From Listeria ilorinensis (GTDB lineage: Bacteria > Bacillota > Bacilli > Lactobacillales > Listeriaceae), in NCBI RefSeq assembly GCF_913566895.1, contig NZ_CAJYCN010000010.1, positions 35,448 to 99,447 of the forward strand: a stretch of DNA of 64,000 bases, in the 5' to 3' direction. Below are positions 17,140-27,268 of this stretch, piece by piece; within the stretch, counting starts at the first letter, position 1, and each line of letters opens with the position of its first letter. The position numbers and the translations under genes are program-made. The notes beneath the pieces are model-generated. The model saw nothing but the letters and a program-made list of their open reading frames with translations, made no database searches and was not told where the DNA came from.

Positions 17140-19764
17140 TTATTTCCGTCCTGTTAAAACTGAATAGATCTTTTTCTCACACTCCACAATCACAAATACT
17201 GCCAGTCCGGCTCCCAGTGAGAGCAGTAGCTCGTATCCACTAAGTGCCGCCGTTTCCATGACAGCATGGAAAGGAGACAAATAAATGACTAGTGCTTGCA
17301 GAACAAAGAGGATCATTACTGCATACCAGAGTGCTTGATTTTGCAAAATGCTTTTATTCAGTGAAAATTTGAATAGCTCACGACAGTTGATCATGTAAAA
17401 TGCCTGACCAAAGACAATCGTTTGTAGAAGTGCCGTTTGAATGACTTCTGTAGAGGCACCCTGCCCTCTCAAATAGCCTTCCACGATAAAGCCAAGTGCA
17501 GCAATCAGAATCGATACATACGCAACTCTCACGATGGCATAGCCGTCCAAAATCTTCTCTTTGGGGTCTCTCGGCTTCCGGGTCATCACATCTTTGGCAT
17601 ATGGCTCGTAACCAAGTGCAAAGGAAAGCGTAATGGTTGTCACCATATTGAGCCACAAGATCTGCACGGAAGTCAGTGGTAGCGGCATATTCGCTAAGAG
17701 AGAGATCACCACGAGCAAACCTTGTGCAAAAGCAGTCGGCAAGGAAAAGAAGATTGTTTTTTTCAAATTATCATATACACGACGGCCTTCTTTTACTGCC
17801 TTGACGATTGTCGCAAAGTTATCATCAGCTAGTACCATATCGGAAGCATCTTTTGTTACTTGCGTGCCTTTGATCCCCATCGCAATCCCAATATCTGCTT
17901 TCTTTAGAGCTGGTGCATCATTCACACCATCGCCAGTCATCCCAACGATATGGCCATGTGATTGGATAGCCGATACGAGACGTAGTTTATGCTCTGGTGT
18001 TGTGCGGGCAAATACGTCATGTGTCATCACGACATCTTGCAATTCTACATCTGTCATCTGCTCGATCTCACTGCCAACAAGTGCCTGATCATAGTGTTCC
18101 ATCCCGATCTCGCGTGCAATCGCAATGGCTGTATCTTTATGATCGCCAGTAATCATTTTGACACGGATGCCAGCCGTTCGACAGACGCCCACTGCTTCGA
18201 CAGCTTCTTTTTTAGGTGGGTCCATGATGCCGTATAGCCCAGCCAAAATCATGCCATTCTGCAAATCTTTATGCGTGAGTGTCTCCTTCTCGCTTGAAAC
18301 CGGTTTGAATGCCCCTGCCAGAATTCGCTGACCTTTGCTGGCGTACTCGGACATGATCTGCTCCCAATAACCCCTATCAAGGCCTGTTGATATATGTCCC
18401 TCGATCTGCTCGCCTACCATGCTAAAAATCACATCTGGCGCTCCTTTCAGGTAAATAAATTTTTCTCCGCCCACTTTGACTAGGACGGCCATATATTTAT
18501 AAGCAGAGTCGAATGGGATTTTATACAGTAAATGATGCTTCTGGCTGAGATCGGCATGATGAGCGAACTCAAGTAGCGCTCCTTCCGTCGGGTTCCCAAT
18601 GACCTCACGCTTGCCATCATGATAATCGATTTTTGTATCGTTGCAGTAAACGGCTATTTCGACCAGCTTACGAAAGGCCTCATTTTCATTCTGTAATTCG
18701 ATTGGTCTTGCCGTATGCTCACTTACACCATCTTTTGTCAAAACAGACACAACGGTCATTTCATTTTTGGTCAGTGTGCCGGTCTTATCCGAACAAATCA
18801 CACTCATACTGCCAAGTGTTTCAACGGCCGGCATTTTCTTGATAATAGCCTTTTCTTTCGCCATTTTAGAAACGCCCATGGATAAAATAATCGACAGAAC
18901 GGCCGGTAAACCTTCCGGGACCGCAGAGACAGCCAGCGCGATCAAGGCCGAGACAATTTCATTCATAGCAAAATCATGATAAAATAGACTGAAAAATAAT
19001 AGAAACACGATAAGTGCAGATAGTATATAAAAAATTTGGTGATTAAGCTGCTTCATCTTTTTGATTAGCGGCGTCACGGCTTGCTTGACTTCTTTCAGAT
19101 TCTGGCTGATCTTTCCAAGCTCTGTGTGATCGCCTGTTGCAATGACGATTCCTTTCCCAGTGCCGCTGTTCACGAGCGTACCGGAAAAAGCCATATTCGT
19201 TCGGTCGCCTAGATCGGCTTCGGCTTCGATCGCCTCGACCGTTTTCTCAATTGGTGTAGATTCTCCTGTTAAAATTGCTTCTTCCACCACTAACTGGTAG
19301 GACTCAATGATTCGCAAGTCTGCGGGAATGATATCCCCTGGCGCAAGAAGTACCAAATCGCCCTGTACCAGTGTTTCGGCTGGTACGATTTCTTTTTGAC
19401 CTTCCGACATAATGGTAGCTTCCGCACTCATCATGTTGGTCAAGCTATTCAGTGAATTGGTAGCTTTTCTTTCTTGAACATATCCAATTAAAGCATTTAT
19501 TACAACTACCAGAAAAATAATGGCCATCTCTGTATAGGAACCAGAAATCCCTTTCAAAATACCCGCGACGATCAATACATAAATCAAGAGATCATGGAAA
19601 TGCTTGAAAAATTTCTTCCATTCGCTTTCTTCCTGCCCCTTGCTCAACCTGTTATAGCCATTTTGTGTTACACGTGTCGTCCTTTCATTTTGGGTAAGCC
19701 CCTTTGTATCGGTCGCCGTATTTTCTAGAAGCTGTTGGATGGATTGTTGATACCATTTTTTCAT
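17140..19764 (-). CDS. P-type (P2-like) cation-transporting ATPase
   Basis: An 874-residue ion pump. Visible parts are the N-terminal cation-ATPase domain, TGES in the actuator domain, phosphorylation site CSDKTGTLTKNEM near residue 325, the KGAPD nucleotide-binding motif, TGDHKDTA and the hinge TGDGVNDAPALKKADIG, plus about ten membrane helices. M4 carries the ion-site motif VPEGLP. M5 (SLPTAFAQGLLVV) and M6 (LNMVTTITLSFALG) lack the Glu and Asp that bind calcium in SERCA-type pumps, so the transported ion is uncertain. The start at 19764 follows TTGGAGG. It is a single gene, 124 bp from the divergent Mga-like regulator. Confidence 0.92.
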   Translation of the reverse strand: MKKWYQQSIQQLLENTATDTKGLTQNERTTRVTQNGYNRLSKGQEESEWKKFFKHFHDLLIYVLIVAGILKGISGSYTEMAIIFLVVVINALIGYVQERKATNSLNSLTNMMSAEATIMSEGQKEIVPAETLVQGDLVLLAPGDIIPADLRIIESYQLVVEEAILTGESTPIEKTVEAIEAEADLGDRTNMAFSGTLVNSGTGKGIVIATGDHTELGKISQNLKEVKQAVTPLIKKMKQLNHQIFYILSALIVFLLFFSLFYHDFAMNEIVSALIALAVSAVPEGLPAVLSIILSMGVSKMAKEKAIIKKMPAVETLGSMSVICSDKTGTLTKNEMTVVSVLTKDGVSEHTARPIELQNENEAFRKLVEIAVYCNDTKIDYHDGKREVIGNPTEGALLEFAHHADLSQKHHLLYKIPFDSAYKYMAVLVKVGGEKFIYLKGAPDVIFSMVGEQIEGHISTGLDRGYWEQIMSEYASKGQRILAGAFKPVSSEKETLTHKDLQNGMILAGLYGIMDPPKKEAVEAVGVCRTAGIRVKMITGDHKDTAIAIAREIGMEHYDQALVGSEIEQMTDVELQDVVMTHDVFARTTPEHKLRLVSAIQSHGHIVGMTGDGVNDAPALKKADIGIAMGIKGTQVTKDASDMVLADDNFATIVKAVKEGRRVYDNLKKTIFFSLPTAFAQGLLVVISLLANMPLPLTSVQILWLNMVTTITLSFALGYEPYAKDVMTRKPRDPKEKILDGYAIVRVAYVSILIAALGFIVEGYLRGQGASTEVIQTALLQTIVFGQAFYMINCRELFKFSLNKSILQNQALWYAVMILFVLQALVIYLSPFHAVMETAALSGYELLLSLGAGLAVFVIVECEKKIYSVLTGRK

Positions 19765-19888
19765 TTTTATCGCCTCCAAAAAGCTTTCTCACATTGAGTA
19801 TAACTGCATTGGCAGGTAGAAATTTGTTTATTATTTTAGTGTCTAGGTAAATAATAAAGGACTTTTCACATGAGAGAAGGATGCCCCT

Positions 19889-21394
19889 ATGAAACAATTA
19901 TTAGATAAAAAAGAACATGATCTGCTGCGTATCTTTACGAAAATCGATGCTGTTTATCCGCAGCCTGTTACGATCAGGGAGCTTCAAGAATCGCTCCATT
20001 TATCACATGTCACAATTATCAAAGATATTCAAACGCTTAATGGTATTCTTACTTCAAGCAATCTCCCTGTTGAAATCGTTACTTCATCAACAGGTGTCAT
20101 GATTGAAAAAGAACTTTCGTTTCAATCAAAACTTGTGGGGATTTCAATTTTTGAGAATAGTTTGATGTATCATTACTTGATTACTTTGTTATCCCCGGTT
20201 TCCACCTCCGCTCAAACATTTTGCCGCACTCAGAATATCAGCTCTTCTTATTTTTATAAAAGAATTCAGACATTAAAGCAGTTCTTAGGCGATTATCGTC
20301 TTTCGGTCGATGTACGCGGCAATCGGTTGACTGGAGCAGAAAAAGATATTCGCTATTTCTTATTTCAGCTTTTTTGGGGTACTTTTTCCAATTATCATTG
20401 GCCTTACTCACATATCCAGAAAGCGGAATGCCAATTATTGCTGGATCATTTTTTGCAAAAAAGCGGTTATCAAGCGAATCTTATCGAAAAGGAAAAGTTT
20501 CTGCATGGCCTTGCTATCATTCGATTACGTCTTTTGAGTCAAGGATTTATCCAGCCAGAAGAAGAACTATTCGATATTCGTTTTAAGGAAGGGCAGCCCA
20601 TCTTCGCTGAACTTGTGGATGCCGTCCGGTCGCTTTATCAGAAAAAAACATCATTTCCTGCTGATTTGCTGCTTGATGAATATCGCTTTTTCTATACAAT
20701 GATCAATATCACCTTATTTGAACATGAACACGCTGGCCGTCTGGAACAAGTCTTGCAGCTTTATGATCAGTATCATCCTGTTGGATCCGAACTGACTCTT
20801 TTATTTGCGAGTCAGCTTTATACGATTCTGGGAGTTGATTTGCGTGCCGACCCGCGCGCCATGCTGGAACTGACAAAAATACACAACCACGCTTCCTGGT
20901 TCGTCGGACTTCCGCTTTCTTATGATATGGCTGCCATGCTCCAACGCTACCAAAGCGAATATCCTGTTGTTTTTGCTGCTATTAGTACTATTGTGAATAC
21001 GGTCTTACAGAGCAAACCAATGAATCGCGATTTTCTTACGACCCATTATTTGCTGATTTTGGGAAACTACATAGATCTTTATGCTTTCAATCCGAAGCTT
21101 CACGTAAAAATTGCTTGTGCAGAAGGACCACTAGTAGAAAAACAAGTCGAACTTGCACTTTTGCAGCGCTATCAGAATAAAATTTCTATCTATCCGTACG
21201 TTGATGCAGAAACAGATTTACTGATCACTGAATATCAGACTGCAGCAGTCGATCTCCCTACTGTCTCTATGATTTATCCGCTGACTCAAGCACTTTGGAA
21301 CAAACTTGATACATTAATTTTCACGTTGCATACACAAAAAAGTAAGGCATTTCTAGCAAAAATCGAATTAGACTTTCCTCACTTACTGCTCTAA
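19889..21394 (+). CDS. Mga/AtxA-like transcription regulator
   Basis: A 501-residue protein. Two N-terminal HTH units (PVTIRELQESLHLSHVTIIK around residue 25, and a second around 100-130 with NISSSYFYKRIQTLKQFLG) are followed by a long helical region resembling PRD modules and a C-terminal EIIB-like domain (KLHVKIACAEGPLVEKQ, then YVDAETDLLITEY). This is the architecture of Mga, AtxA and related virulence or carbon regulators. In Mga/AtxA the PRD histidines are phosphorylated by the PTS; I did not confirm them here. It diverges from the P-type ATPase gene and has its own terminator. Targets unknown. Confidence 0.8.
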   Translation: MKQLLDKKEHDLLRIFTKIDAVYPQPVTIRELQESLHLSHVTIIKDIQTLNGILTSSNLPVEIVTSSTGVMIEKELSFQSKLVGISIFENSLMYHYLITLLSPVSTSAQTFCRTQNISSSYFYKRIQTLKQFLGDYRLSVDVRGNRLTGAEKDIRYFLFQLFWGTFSNYHWPYSHIQKAECQLLLDHFLQKSGYQANLIEKEKFLHGLAIIRLRLLSQGFIQPEEELFDIRFKEGQPIFAELVDAVRSLYQKKTSFPADLLLDEYRFFYTMINITLFEHEHAGRLEQVLQLYDQYHPVGSELTLLFASQLYTILGVDLRADPRAMLELTKIHNHASWFVGLPLSYDMAAMLQRYQSEYPVVFAAISTIVNTVLQSKPMNRDFLTTHYLLILGNYIDLYAFNPKLHVKIACAEGPLVEKQVELALLQRYQNKISIYPYVDAETDLLITEYQTAAVDLPTVSMIYPLTQALWNKLDTLIFTLHTQKSKAFLAKIELDFPHLLL

Positions 21395-21401
21395 CATACA
21401 A

Positions 21402-21433
21402 AAAAGCAGAAATCCGTTAAGATTTCTGCTTTT
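21402..21433 (+). terminator. Terminator of the Mga-like gene
   Basis: A perfect 13-bp stem AAAAGCAGAAATC / GATTTCTGCTTTT with a 6-base loop, 7 bp after the stop codon. Confidence 0.85.
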
Positions 21434-21562
21434 AAAATTTTAGGGGACTGAACATCATCCTAAAAGTCACGCCCTCTCTCCCGCTAACCATCATCGAAGA
21501 ATTATCCTGCAAACTGGTTTAATGTCGAGCTATAACAAAATCTTCGGGAAGAGATTTGCATC

Positions 21563-22372
21563 TTACTTAAGCACCAGTTCTTCCAGTGCATAGGCCACTC
21601 CTGCTTCGTTATTCGTTTTAGTGATAAACTTACCAAGTTGTTTGATATGTTCAGCCGCATTATCCATCACGACGGGCATCCCTGCATATTCCAGCATCGT
21701 ACTATCATTTTCAGCATCACCAATCGCCATTACCTCATCTCGGGAAATGCCAAGTGAATCGGCCAACTGTTTGAGCGCCGTCCCTTTACTCACACCTTTG
21801 TGTAAAAATTCCAGATTATACGGGACACTGCGTACAATGTAGTACTTCTCTTGCAACTCTTTCGTCAAAGCAGCCACTACTTCATCAATTTTTTCAGGCT
21901 CATCTAGTAGCATGGCTTTGGCAATTCTGATATCATTCGGCGCTTTGTCGACCGGCTGATAAAACAGTGGTGTCTGCAATAGTAGCGAGTCCTTACAGGT
22001 CAGAATCGAAATTTCTTCATGTGGTACATACATCTTCGTAGCATCCAAATAGGTCAGATGAGCTCCAAGTGGTGCACAAAATGCAAAAATATCTTGAAGT
22101 GCTTCCTTATCAAGTGCCGAGTCAGCCACAATTTCCCCGGTTTTCGTTTTCAAAACGATTGCACCATTCATTGTAATCGCATAATCTTCCGCGTCGAGCA
22201 GCTCCAACTGTTCAAGGCTATGCCGCAGACCAACAAGCGGTCGCCCTGAGCAGAGTACCACTTTTGCCCCTGCTTGTTTGGCAGCTTTAATTCGTTCAAT
22301 AACCGGAACAACCAACTCATGTGCATCGTTCAACAGGGTGCCGTCAATATCAATCGCAATCAATTTATACAT
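21563..22372 (-). CDS. Cof-type HAD sugar-phosphatase
   Basis: A 269-residue HAD hydrolase of the Cof/IIB type. Motif I DIDGTLLND is at residue 8, motif II is VVLCSGRP, the lysine is in KGTALKQLA and motif IV is AIGDAENDSTMLEYAG. The C2 cap lies between residues 85 and 190. These enzymes dephosphorylate sugar phosphates, FMN or PLP with low specificity. It starts 27 bp downstream of the helicase gene, so the two are probably co-transcribed. Confidence 0.92.
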   Translation of the reverse strand: MYKLIAIDIDGTLLNDAHELVVPVIERIKAAKQAGAKVVLCSGRPLVGLRHSLEQLELLDAEDYAITMNGAIVLKTKTGEIVADSALDKEALQDIFAFCAPLGAHLTYLDATKMYVPHEEISILTCKDSLLLQTPLFYQPVDKAPNDIRIAKAMLLDEPEKIDEVVAALTKELQEKYYIVRSVPYNLEFLHKGVSKGTALKQLADSLGISRDEVMAIGDAENDSTMLEYAGMPVVMDNAAEHIKQLGKFITKTNNEAGVAYALEELVLK

Positions 22373-22399
22373 GCTTCTCCTCCTCCAACGTCCTCTCTA

Positions 22400-24742
22400 T
22401 CAGTGTACTAAACTTTCCCAAAAAGAGGCAAGCTGTGCTTTGAGCTGTGCCCTGCTATGAACTACAGAAAATTGTTGCCAGTGTCGTGGAAAAAGTTCCT
22501 GATAGCGCCGCTCCGTATAACGGTCATCAATCAGAAGCAGCGCACCGAGGTCTGTTTCTCCGCGAATCACACGACCGCCAGCCTGTAGCACTTTGTTCAT
22601 GCCGGGAATTTGATACGCATAATGGAAACCTTGACTGCTCTGTTCATCATGATAAGCCTTCACGAGTTCCTGCTCTGCGGAAGGCTGGGCCAAACCCACA
22701 CCCACGACTGCCGTGCCGATCAGCCGCTCCCCTTTCAAATCGACCCCTTCTGAAAAAAGACCACCCAGAATTCCAAAGCCAACAAAGGTGCCTTCATTAT
22801 CTGGCTGAAATTCTGCTAAGAAAGCCTCACGCTCAGTCTCACTCAAGTCCGGTGCCTGAATGATGGTTTTAATATCCGGCCGTAGTGCACGAAACTGCTG
22901 ATAAACATCTTCCATATACCGATAGGATGGGAAAAAGAACAGGTAATTCCCTTGTTTGGAGTCAGCAAATGCAGCTAGCGTCTCTGCCAGTTCCTGATTA
23001 CTGTGCTTTCGGGCATGATAACGCGTACTGATATGGCTATCCACAATGATTTTCAAGCGATTGGGATCAAACGGGGAAGGGAACATCATCCGGCTAGTTT
23101 CTTCGTCATCCGCCCCGCCAAGCAGTCCTGCATAGTAATCCATCGGTGAAAAAGTCGCCGAAAAAAGCACCTGCGCCTTGCCAAGTTTTAATTTTTCCTC
23201 CAAAAGCTCAGAGGGGTCGAGACAAATCAACCGCAGAACTGTATCATCAGAACGAGCCACAAGCGTCATGAATTTATCATTGTAGAGCTCACTGATCTTC
23301 AAAAAATGATTCGCTGCAAAAAAAGCACTCAGCACGAGCTCCTGCCCCGGTGCCTCAGGATTTACCAGCAGCCAGTCCTTCGCAGCAGCTGCAAAAGTTT
23401 CCAGATCCTGCTCCACAGTCTCAAAAGGTTCTTCCTGACTATAACTCTCACTATCAGGAGCACATTTTTCACCGACCGCTTTCATATCACGTATCAATTT
23501 GGCAAGCGACGCATCCAGTTTTTTGCCTGGTTTGACAATCTCCTTGTGAAGCTCTTCCAGCTGCTGCAAAGACAAGTCTGCCGAATACATTTTCTTCGCC
23601 CGATCGACCAGATTATGTGCTTCATCGACCAAAAATGTGTAATCCCCGTTTTGATCACTGAAAAAACGACGCAGATAGACTGTTGGATCAAAAAGATAGT
23701 TATAGTCCCCAATGATCACATCACAAAATAGCGCCGCATCTAACGACAACTCGAACGGACAAATCACATGCTTCTTGGCATAGTGCTCGATCGTTTCCCG
23801 TGTAAGCGCGTCCTCATTCTGTAGCAGATCGAAGAGAGCCTCATTTAGACGGTCGTAGTAGCCATTTGCAAAAGGACAATGGTCAGGATCACAGCGGCGC
23901 TCATTCAAAAAACAAATCTTATCCTTGGCAACAAGTGTTACTGTTTTGGCGCGCAAGCCTTGGCGCCTCAATTCTTCCAAAGCATCTTCAGCCACTTGAC
24001 GAGTAATGGTTTTAGCCGTCAGGTAGAAAATTTTATCTGTTTTTCCTTCTCCCATTGCTTTGAAAGTTGGAAAAAGTGTCGACATTGTTTTGCCGATCCC
24101 AGTGGGGGCTTCTGCAAAAAGTCGACTGCCGTGCTCCACCGTTCGATATACAGCAATGGAAAGTTCCCGCTGTCCTTTTCGATAACCGTCATAGGGAAAT
24201 GGCAGCTCTGTCAGCGCACGATCCCGTCGCTCCTGCCAACTAGTCATAAACTGAGCAAACACAAGATATTTGTCTAGCAGATCATCAAAATAGATCTGTA
24301 GTTCTGGATACGTATATCGACGTTCAAAAGTTGTGACCATTTCTTCCGTAATGTGATAATAACGCAGCTGTATATCCATGGTTTCCCGATTCTCCTGATC
24401 GGCAAAAATATAGGCATAGATGATGGCTTGTGCCCAGTGCACTTCGTAGCCGCCCTCATCAATTTCACCATAAGGTTGCATCGTACTTTTGATTTCATCG
24501 ATTTTTCCTCCATCAATGATTCCATCTGCCCGACCCTCAATCACAAATTGTAGTCCATCCCGTTCCAGCTCGATTTTGAGTGGCACTTCGGCTTCGTAAT
24601 TGTCGCCTTCAAGTTTTTGTAGCTGCCTATGAATTTTAGCACCCAGAAGCGCACGATCCGGCGTAACAAGGCGACTATCAATACTCCCTGATTGAAAAAC
24701 AAATTCTGCCAATCGGCGAACCGAAAGCTGGATTTTTTTCAT
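22400..24742 (-). CDS. DinG/XPD-like superfamily 2 DNA helicase (COG1199)
   Basis: A 780-residue protein. An N-terminal segment with a PD-(D/E)XK-nuclease-like look (residues 60-170: GRADGIIDGGKIDEIKS) precedes the helicase. Helicase motifs are AEAPTGIGKTMSTLFP (Walker A) near residue 215, DEAHNLVDRA (DEAH box), SATFSP (motif III) and QAGGRVIRGETD (motif VI). Four cysteines between motifs Ia and II (KICFLNERRC, DHCPF, ICPFE) match the 4Fe-4S cluster of the XPD/DinG family. DNA repair or R-loop removal is the likely role. The nuclease-like N-terminus is the type often found in this branch and deserves structural modelling. Confidence 0.88.
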   Translation of the reverse strand: MKKIQLSVRRLAEFVFQSGSIDSRLVTPDRALLGAKIHRQLQKLEGDNYEAEVPLKIELERDGLQFVIEGRADGIIDGGKIDEIKSTMQPYGEIDEGGYEVHWAQAIIYAYIFADQENRETMDIQLRYYHITEEMVTTFERRYTYPELQIYFDDLLDKYLVFAQFMTSWQERRDRALTELPFPYDGYRKGQRELSIAVYRTVEHGSRLFAEAPTGIGKTMSTLFPTFKAMGEGKTDKIFYLTAKTITRQVAEDALEELRRQGLRAKTVTLVAKDKICFLNERRCDPDHCPFANGYYDRLNEALFDLLQNEDALTRETIEHYAKKHVICPFELSLDAALFCDVIIGDYNYLFDPTVYLRRFFSDQNGDYTFLVDEAHNLVDRAKKMYSADLSLQQLEELHKEIVKPGKKLDASLAKLIRDMKAVGEKCAPDSESYSQEEPFETVEQDLETFAAAAKDWLLVNPEAPGQELVLSAFFAANHFLKISELYNDKFMTLVARSDDTVLRLICLDPSELLEEKLKLGKAQVLFSATFSPMDYYAGLLGGADDEETSRMMFPSPFDPNRLKIIVDSHISTRYHARKHSNQELAETLAAFADSKQGNYLFFFPSYRYMEDVYQQFRALRPDIKTIIQAPDLSETEREAFLAEFQPDNEGTFVGFGILGGLFSEGVDLKGERLIGTAVVGVGLAQPSAEQELVKAYHDEQSSQGFHYAYQIPGMNKVLQAGGRVIRGETDLGALLLIDDRYTERRYQELFPRHWQQFSVVHSRAQLKAQLASFWESLVH

Positions 24743-24921
24743 AGCATATGCTCCTTCATCAATCTTTCGCGAACATTCGTTCCATTTTCTATTATAAACG
24801 AAAGCTGATCATTCTCCCAGTATTAAATCCAAAAAACGCCAAATCGGCTTTGACGTTTATGCATTCAAGACGTATCCTTTCTGTTCGGGGAATAAATTTC
24901 CGACCTGAATCAGTAATAAAA

Positions 24922-24967
24922 ATAGAAGCTGGCTTGCTCTCACATGGAAGTCTTAGCCAGCTTCTAT
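24922..24967 (-). terminator. Terminator of the arylsulfotransferase-like gene
   Basis: A perfect 12-bp stem (ATAGAAGCTGGC / GCCAGCTTCTAT), with TTTTTATT on the minus strand and a T-rich run on the plus strand as well. Confidence 0.8.
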
Positions 24968-24977
24968 CCTTTATTTT

Positions 24978-26624
24978 TTATTCATCCTGAGTCATTTGAT
25001 ACGTATACCCCGATGGATACAAACTGAATCGTTCAGCTCGGTAAGCCCAAGCAGAATCTGGGAAGTTCGTCAGGTTCATTTCAAAAACAATATTCCCATC
25101 CTTGTCTACCTCAAAGATACTGCTTTCCTTCCCATCTTTTCGATGGCCAAAGTTGACCAAATAATTACCAGTCGTTTCCATATAGCGGGCACTTCCCACA
25201 ATTTCTGTCCAATAATCTTCGCCTAAATCTTTACCAAATGAAAAGACTTCTTCAACGGTTTTATCTTTTTCATTAATTCGATATTGAACAGCTTCACTGT
25301 ATTTACCTGACTCATCTTTATCACCACGGGATACCACGATATTATTATCATAAAGTAGAATATCAATCGTATCCGAGTTGCCATCTTGATCTGGCAAGAT
25401 TTCTACCGCATGCTGACCAGCTGGATATTTGAAATCATCCCCGGTCGGATCAAGCAGATATTTCTGATAGGAGTCCGGCCAGCCTTCTTTATCAGACAGG
25501 ATCCATTTAATATCTGTCGTATCATAGTCAAGTTTCATAATCGTATCTTGATTGCGGCTGGAAATCACGATGCTGTCATCACTTTCGTCGTACCAAATCG
25601 CATTTTGGTGGAACCAGTCGACTTTTCCATCTGAGCGTTCTTCATAATCTCGATAAAAGCTTTTCGGCAAAATATCCTTCAGATCGATCGTTTTGACGAT
25701 TTCACCTGTTTGCCGATCAATTTCGATCATAGTATCTTCCATGTATTTACTACCGTCATTGATTGTCAAAAGTAAGTTCCCTGATGGCAGTTCGATAGCA
25801 TCATGATGGATCGCCGATTTTGAGGAGGAACCTGCGACTTCACTCTCAGGATCACTCGTCATCGAATAGGCATGATAAATTTTCCCTAAATAATCTGTTT
25901 CAAGAAGCAGTGAGTAAGTATCATCTGCATTATCATATTTTGTCAAATAAAGCAGGTGCCCGTTTTCCAATTCTTTAAAAACATGGCTGTTATACTTGGT
26001 TGAGTACCAGCGAACCTCGCCGTTTGAATCTACGCCATACGCATACTTTGTACTCGGCGTCATAAAGGTCAGCTGATTACCTGTCTGCTCCATTTGCTGG
26101 GCATCACTGGTTACAACTTCAATATCTGGCATATCTTCCGGTAGTTTATCTGTTTGAATCGTTACTGTTTTTTCACTAACATCGCCGTCTTGTGTAACAG
26201 CGATAATCTTCACTTTGTTCGCTGTGTCCGCATACAGCCCTAGAACTGGTACTTCATGGTGTTTTGTGTAAGTGGAATTTACTTCGGATCGGATCGTCGT
26301 ATCTGCTGATTTCCCCTCAACTTCTACAGAGATCTTTGTTTTTTCATCGGTGTCGAATAATATAAGTGCTGATAATGGACTTGTCCCATACGGGTTCAGT
26401 TTAACATATGGATTCTCAAATGTGCTGTCCGCGCTATCTTCAGTTAGTTGTTTCTCGATTTTCGTCTGTTCATCAACAAGATTTGTATCAATCATATAGT
26501 CAGTAGGATCGGATGTCTCTTGTTTTTTCTGATAGAAATAATAGCCTAGCCCCCCGGCAATCGCAACGACGAGAATCACAATGATGACGGATATAAGTAC
26601 TTTTCTCTTCGATTTTCTTTTCAC
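24978..26624 (-). CDS. Membrane-anchored arylsulfotransferase-like (ASST) protein
   Basis: A 548-residue protein with a basic N-terminus and one membrane anchor (VLISVIIVILVVAIAGGLG). A small beta domain (about 70-170) and a six-bladed propeller region follow, with repeated segments such as HHDAIELPSGNLLLTINDG, DWFHQNAIWYDESDDSIVIS and GQHAVEILPDQDG. The regularly placed histidines match the ASST family, in which one histidine accepts the sulfuryl group from an aryl sulfate. The start is GTG with AAAGGAG 7 bp upstream. A Gram-positive cell would display it on the outer face of the membrane. Activity and acceptor are unknown, and it is a single gene. Confidence 0.8.
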   Translation of the reverse strand: MKRKSKRKVLISVIIVILVVAIAGGLGYYFYQKKQETSDPTDYMIDTNLVDEQTKIEKQLTEDSADSTFENPYVKLNPYGTSPLSALILFDTDEKTKISVEVEGKSADTTIRSEVNSTYTKHHEVPVLGLYADTANKVKIIAVTQDGDVSEKTVTIQTDKLPEDMPDIEVVTSDAQQMEQTGNQLTFMTPSTKYAYGVDSNGEVRWYSTKYNSHVFKELENGHLLYLTKYDNADDTYSLLLETDYLGKIYHAYSMTSDPESEVAGSSSKSAIHHDAIELPSGNLLLTINDGSKYMEDTMIEIDRQTGEIVKTIDLKDILPKSFYRDYEERSDGKVDWFHQNAIWYDESDDSIVISSRNQDTIMKLDYDTTDIKWILSDKEGWPDSYQKYLLDPTGDDFKYPAGQHAVEILPDQDGNSDTIDILLYDNNIVVSRGDKDESGKYSEAVQYRINEKDKTVEEVFSFGKDLGEDYWTEIVGSARYMETTGNYLVNFGHRKDGKESSIFEVDKDGNIVFEMNLTNFPDSAWAYRAERFSLYPSGYTYQMTQDE

Positions 26625-27183
26625 CCTGAAACTCCTTTCACATTATACATCCAGCTTAGCATTAAAATTTGAAAAATCTATGAACAGGATGCAAACTAAA
26701 TGTAAAAATAATCTTATACTCATTACAGGCACATTGCACGTAAAATCCTGTAATGTTACCATGTTTTAAAATTACAGAAAATTTCATATATTTATAAATC
26801 CAAAGCAACTTCTGCTTTTATCACAATTTTTTCTCCAATTAAAGTTTAATTTTCAGTCTGATTACATTACCCTTTAAAATAAACAAAAAAACTATTGTGA
26901 AGCGATTCTAATTACTAGATGTTGGTTTTAAGAGATAATAACTACTATATGGATTGATTTTTCCGATTCATCCTCAAATTTGAAACCCTGTTCACTCGTC
27001 TTCCGTGCTTCTCCGCGTGTTCCAGACACATGTTTACAACTGCGTCTATCTATAAGAAGCAAATGCTAAAGGATCAAAAAGTGAATATAATGCAGTTTTC
27101 ACCCTTTCTGTGATGAAATTTCGTATTGCTTCTAAAAACAGTATCTTAATTTATAGACAGAAGTAAAATGACCATCTACAAAA
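26625..27183. other. Gene-free stretch between the ASST and internalin genes
   Basis: Mostly A+T-rich DNA with no supportable gene. It contains an inverted repeat ATTACAGG..CCTGTAAT at 26723-26755. The part at 26990-27170 is less A+T rich and could be an old gene remnant, but no frame stays open long enough to name it. The promoter of the minus-strand ASST gene must lie near 26650-26750. Confidence 0.4.
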
Positions 27184-27220
27184 ACAGGTTTAGAAGTGAC
27201 ACTTTCCCTTCTAAACCTGT
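27184..27220 (-). terminator. Terminator of the internalin-like gene
   Basis: On the minus strand ACAGGTTTAGAA pairs with TTCTAAACCTGT and is followed by TTTTTG. It lies about 50 bp after the stop codon. Confidence 0.8.
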
Positions 27221-27268
27221 TCTTGTACACATATTATGTTATCTATCATTTGTTAACCTAGTTTTTAC

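Noticed and set aside
26723..26755. Regulatory RNA or operator at ATTACAGG..CCTGTAAT
   Set aside because: Only a lone 8-bp inverted repeat with a 17-base loop; no T-run or promoter to support an RNA and no second copy to support an operator.
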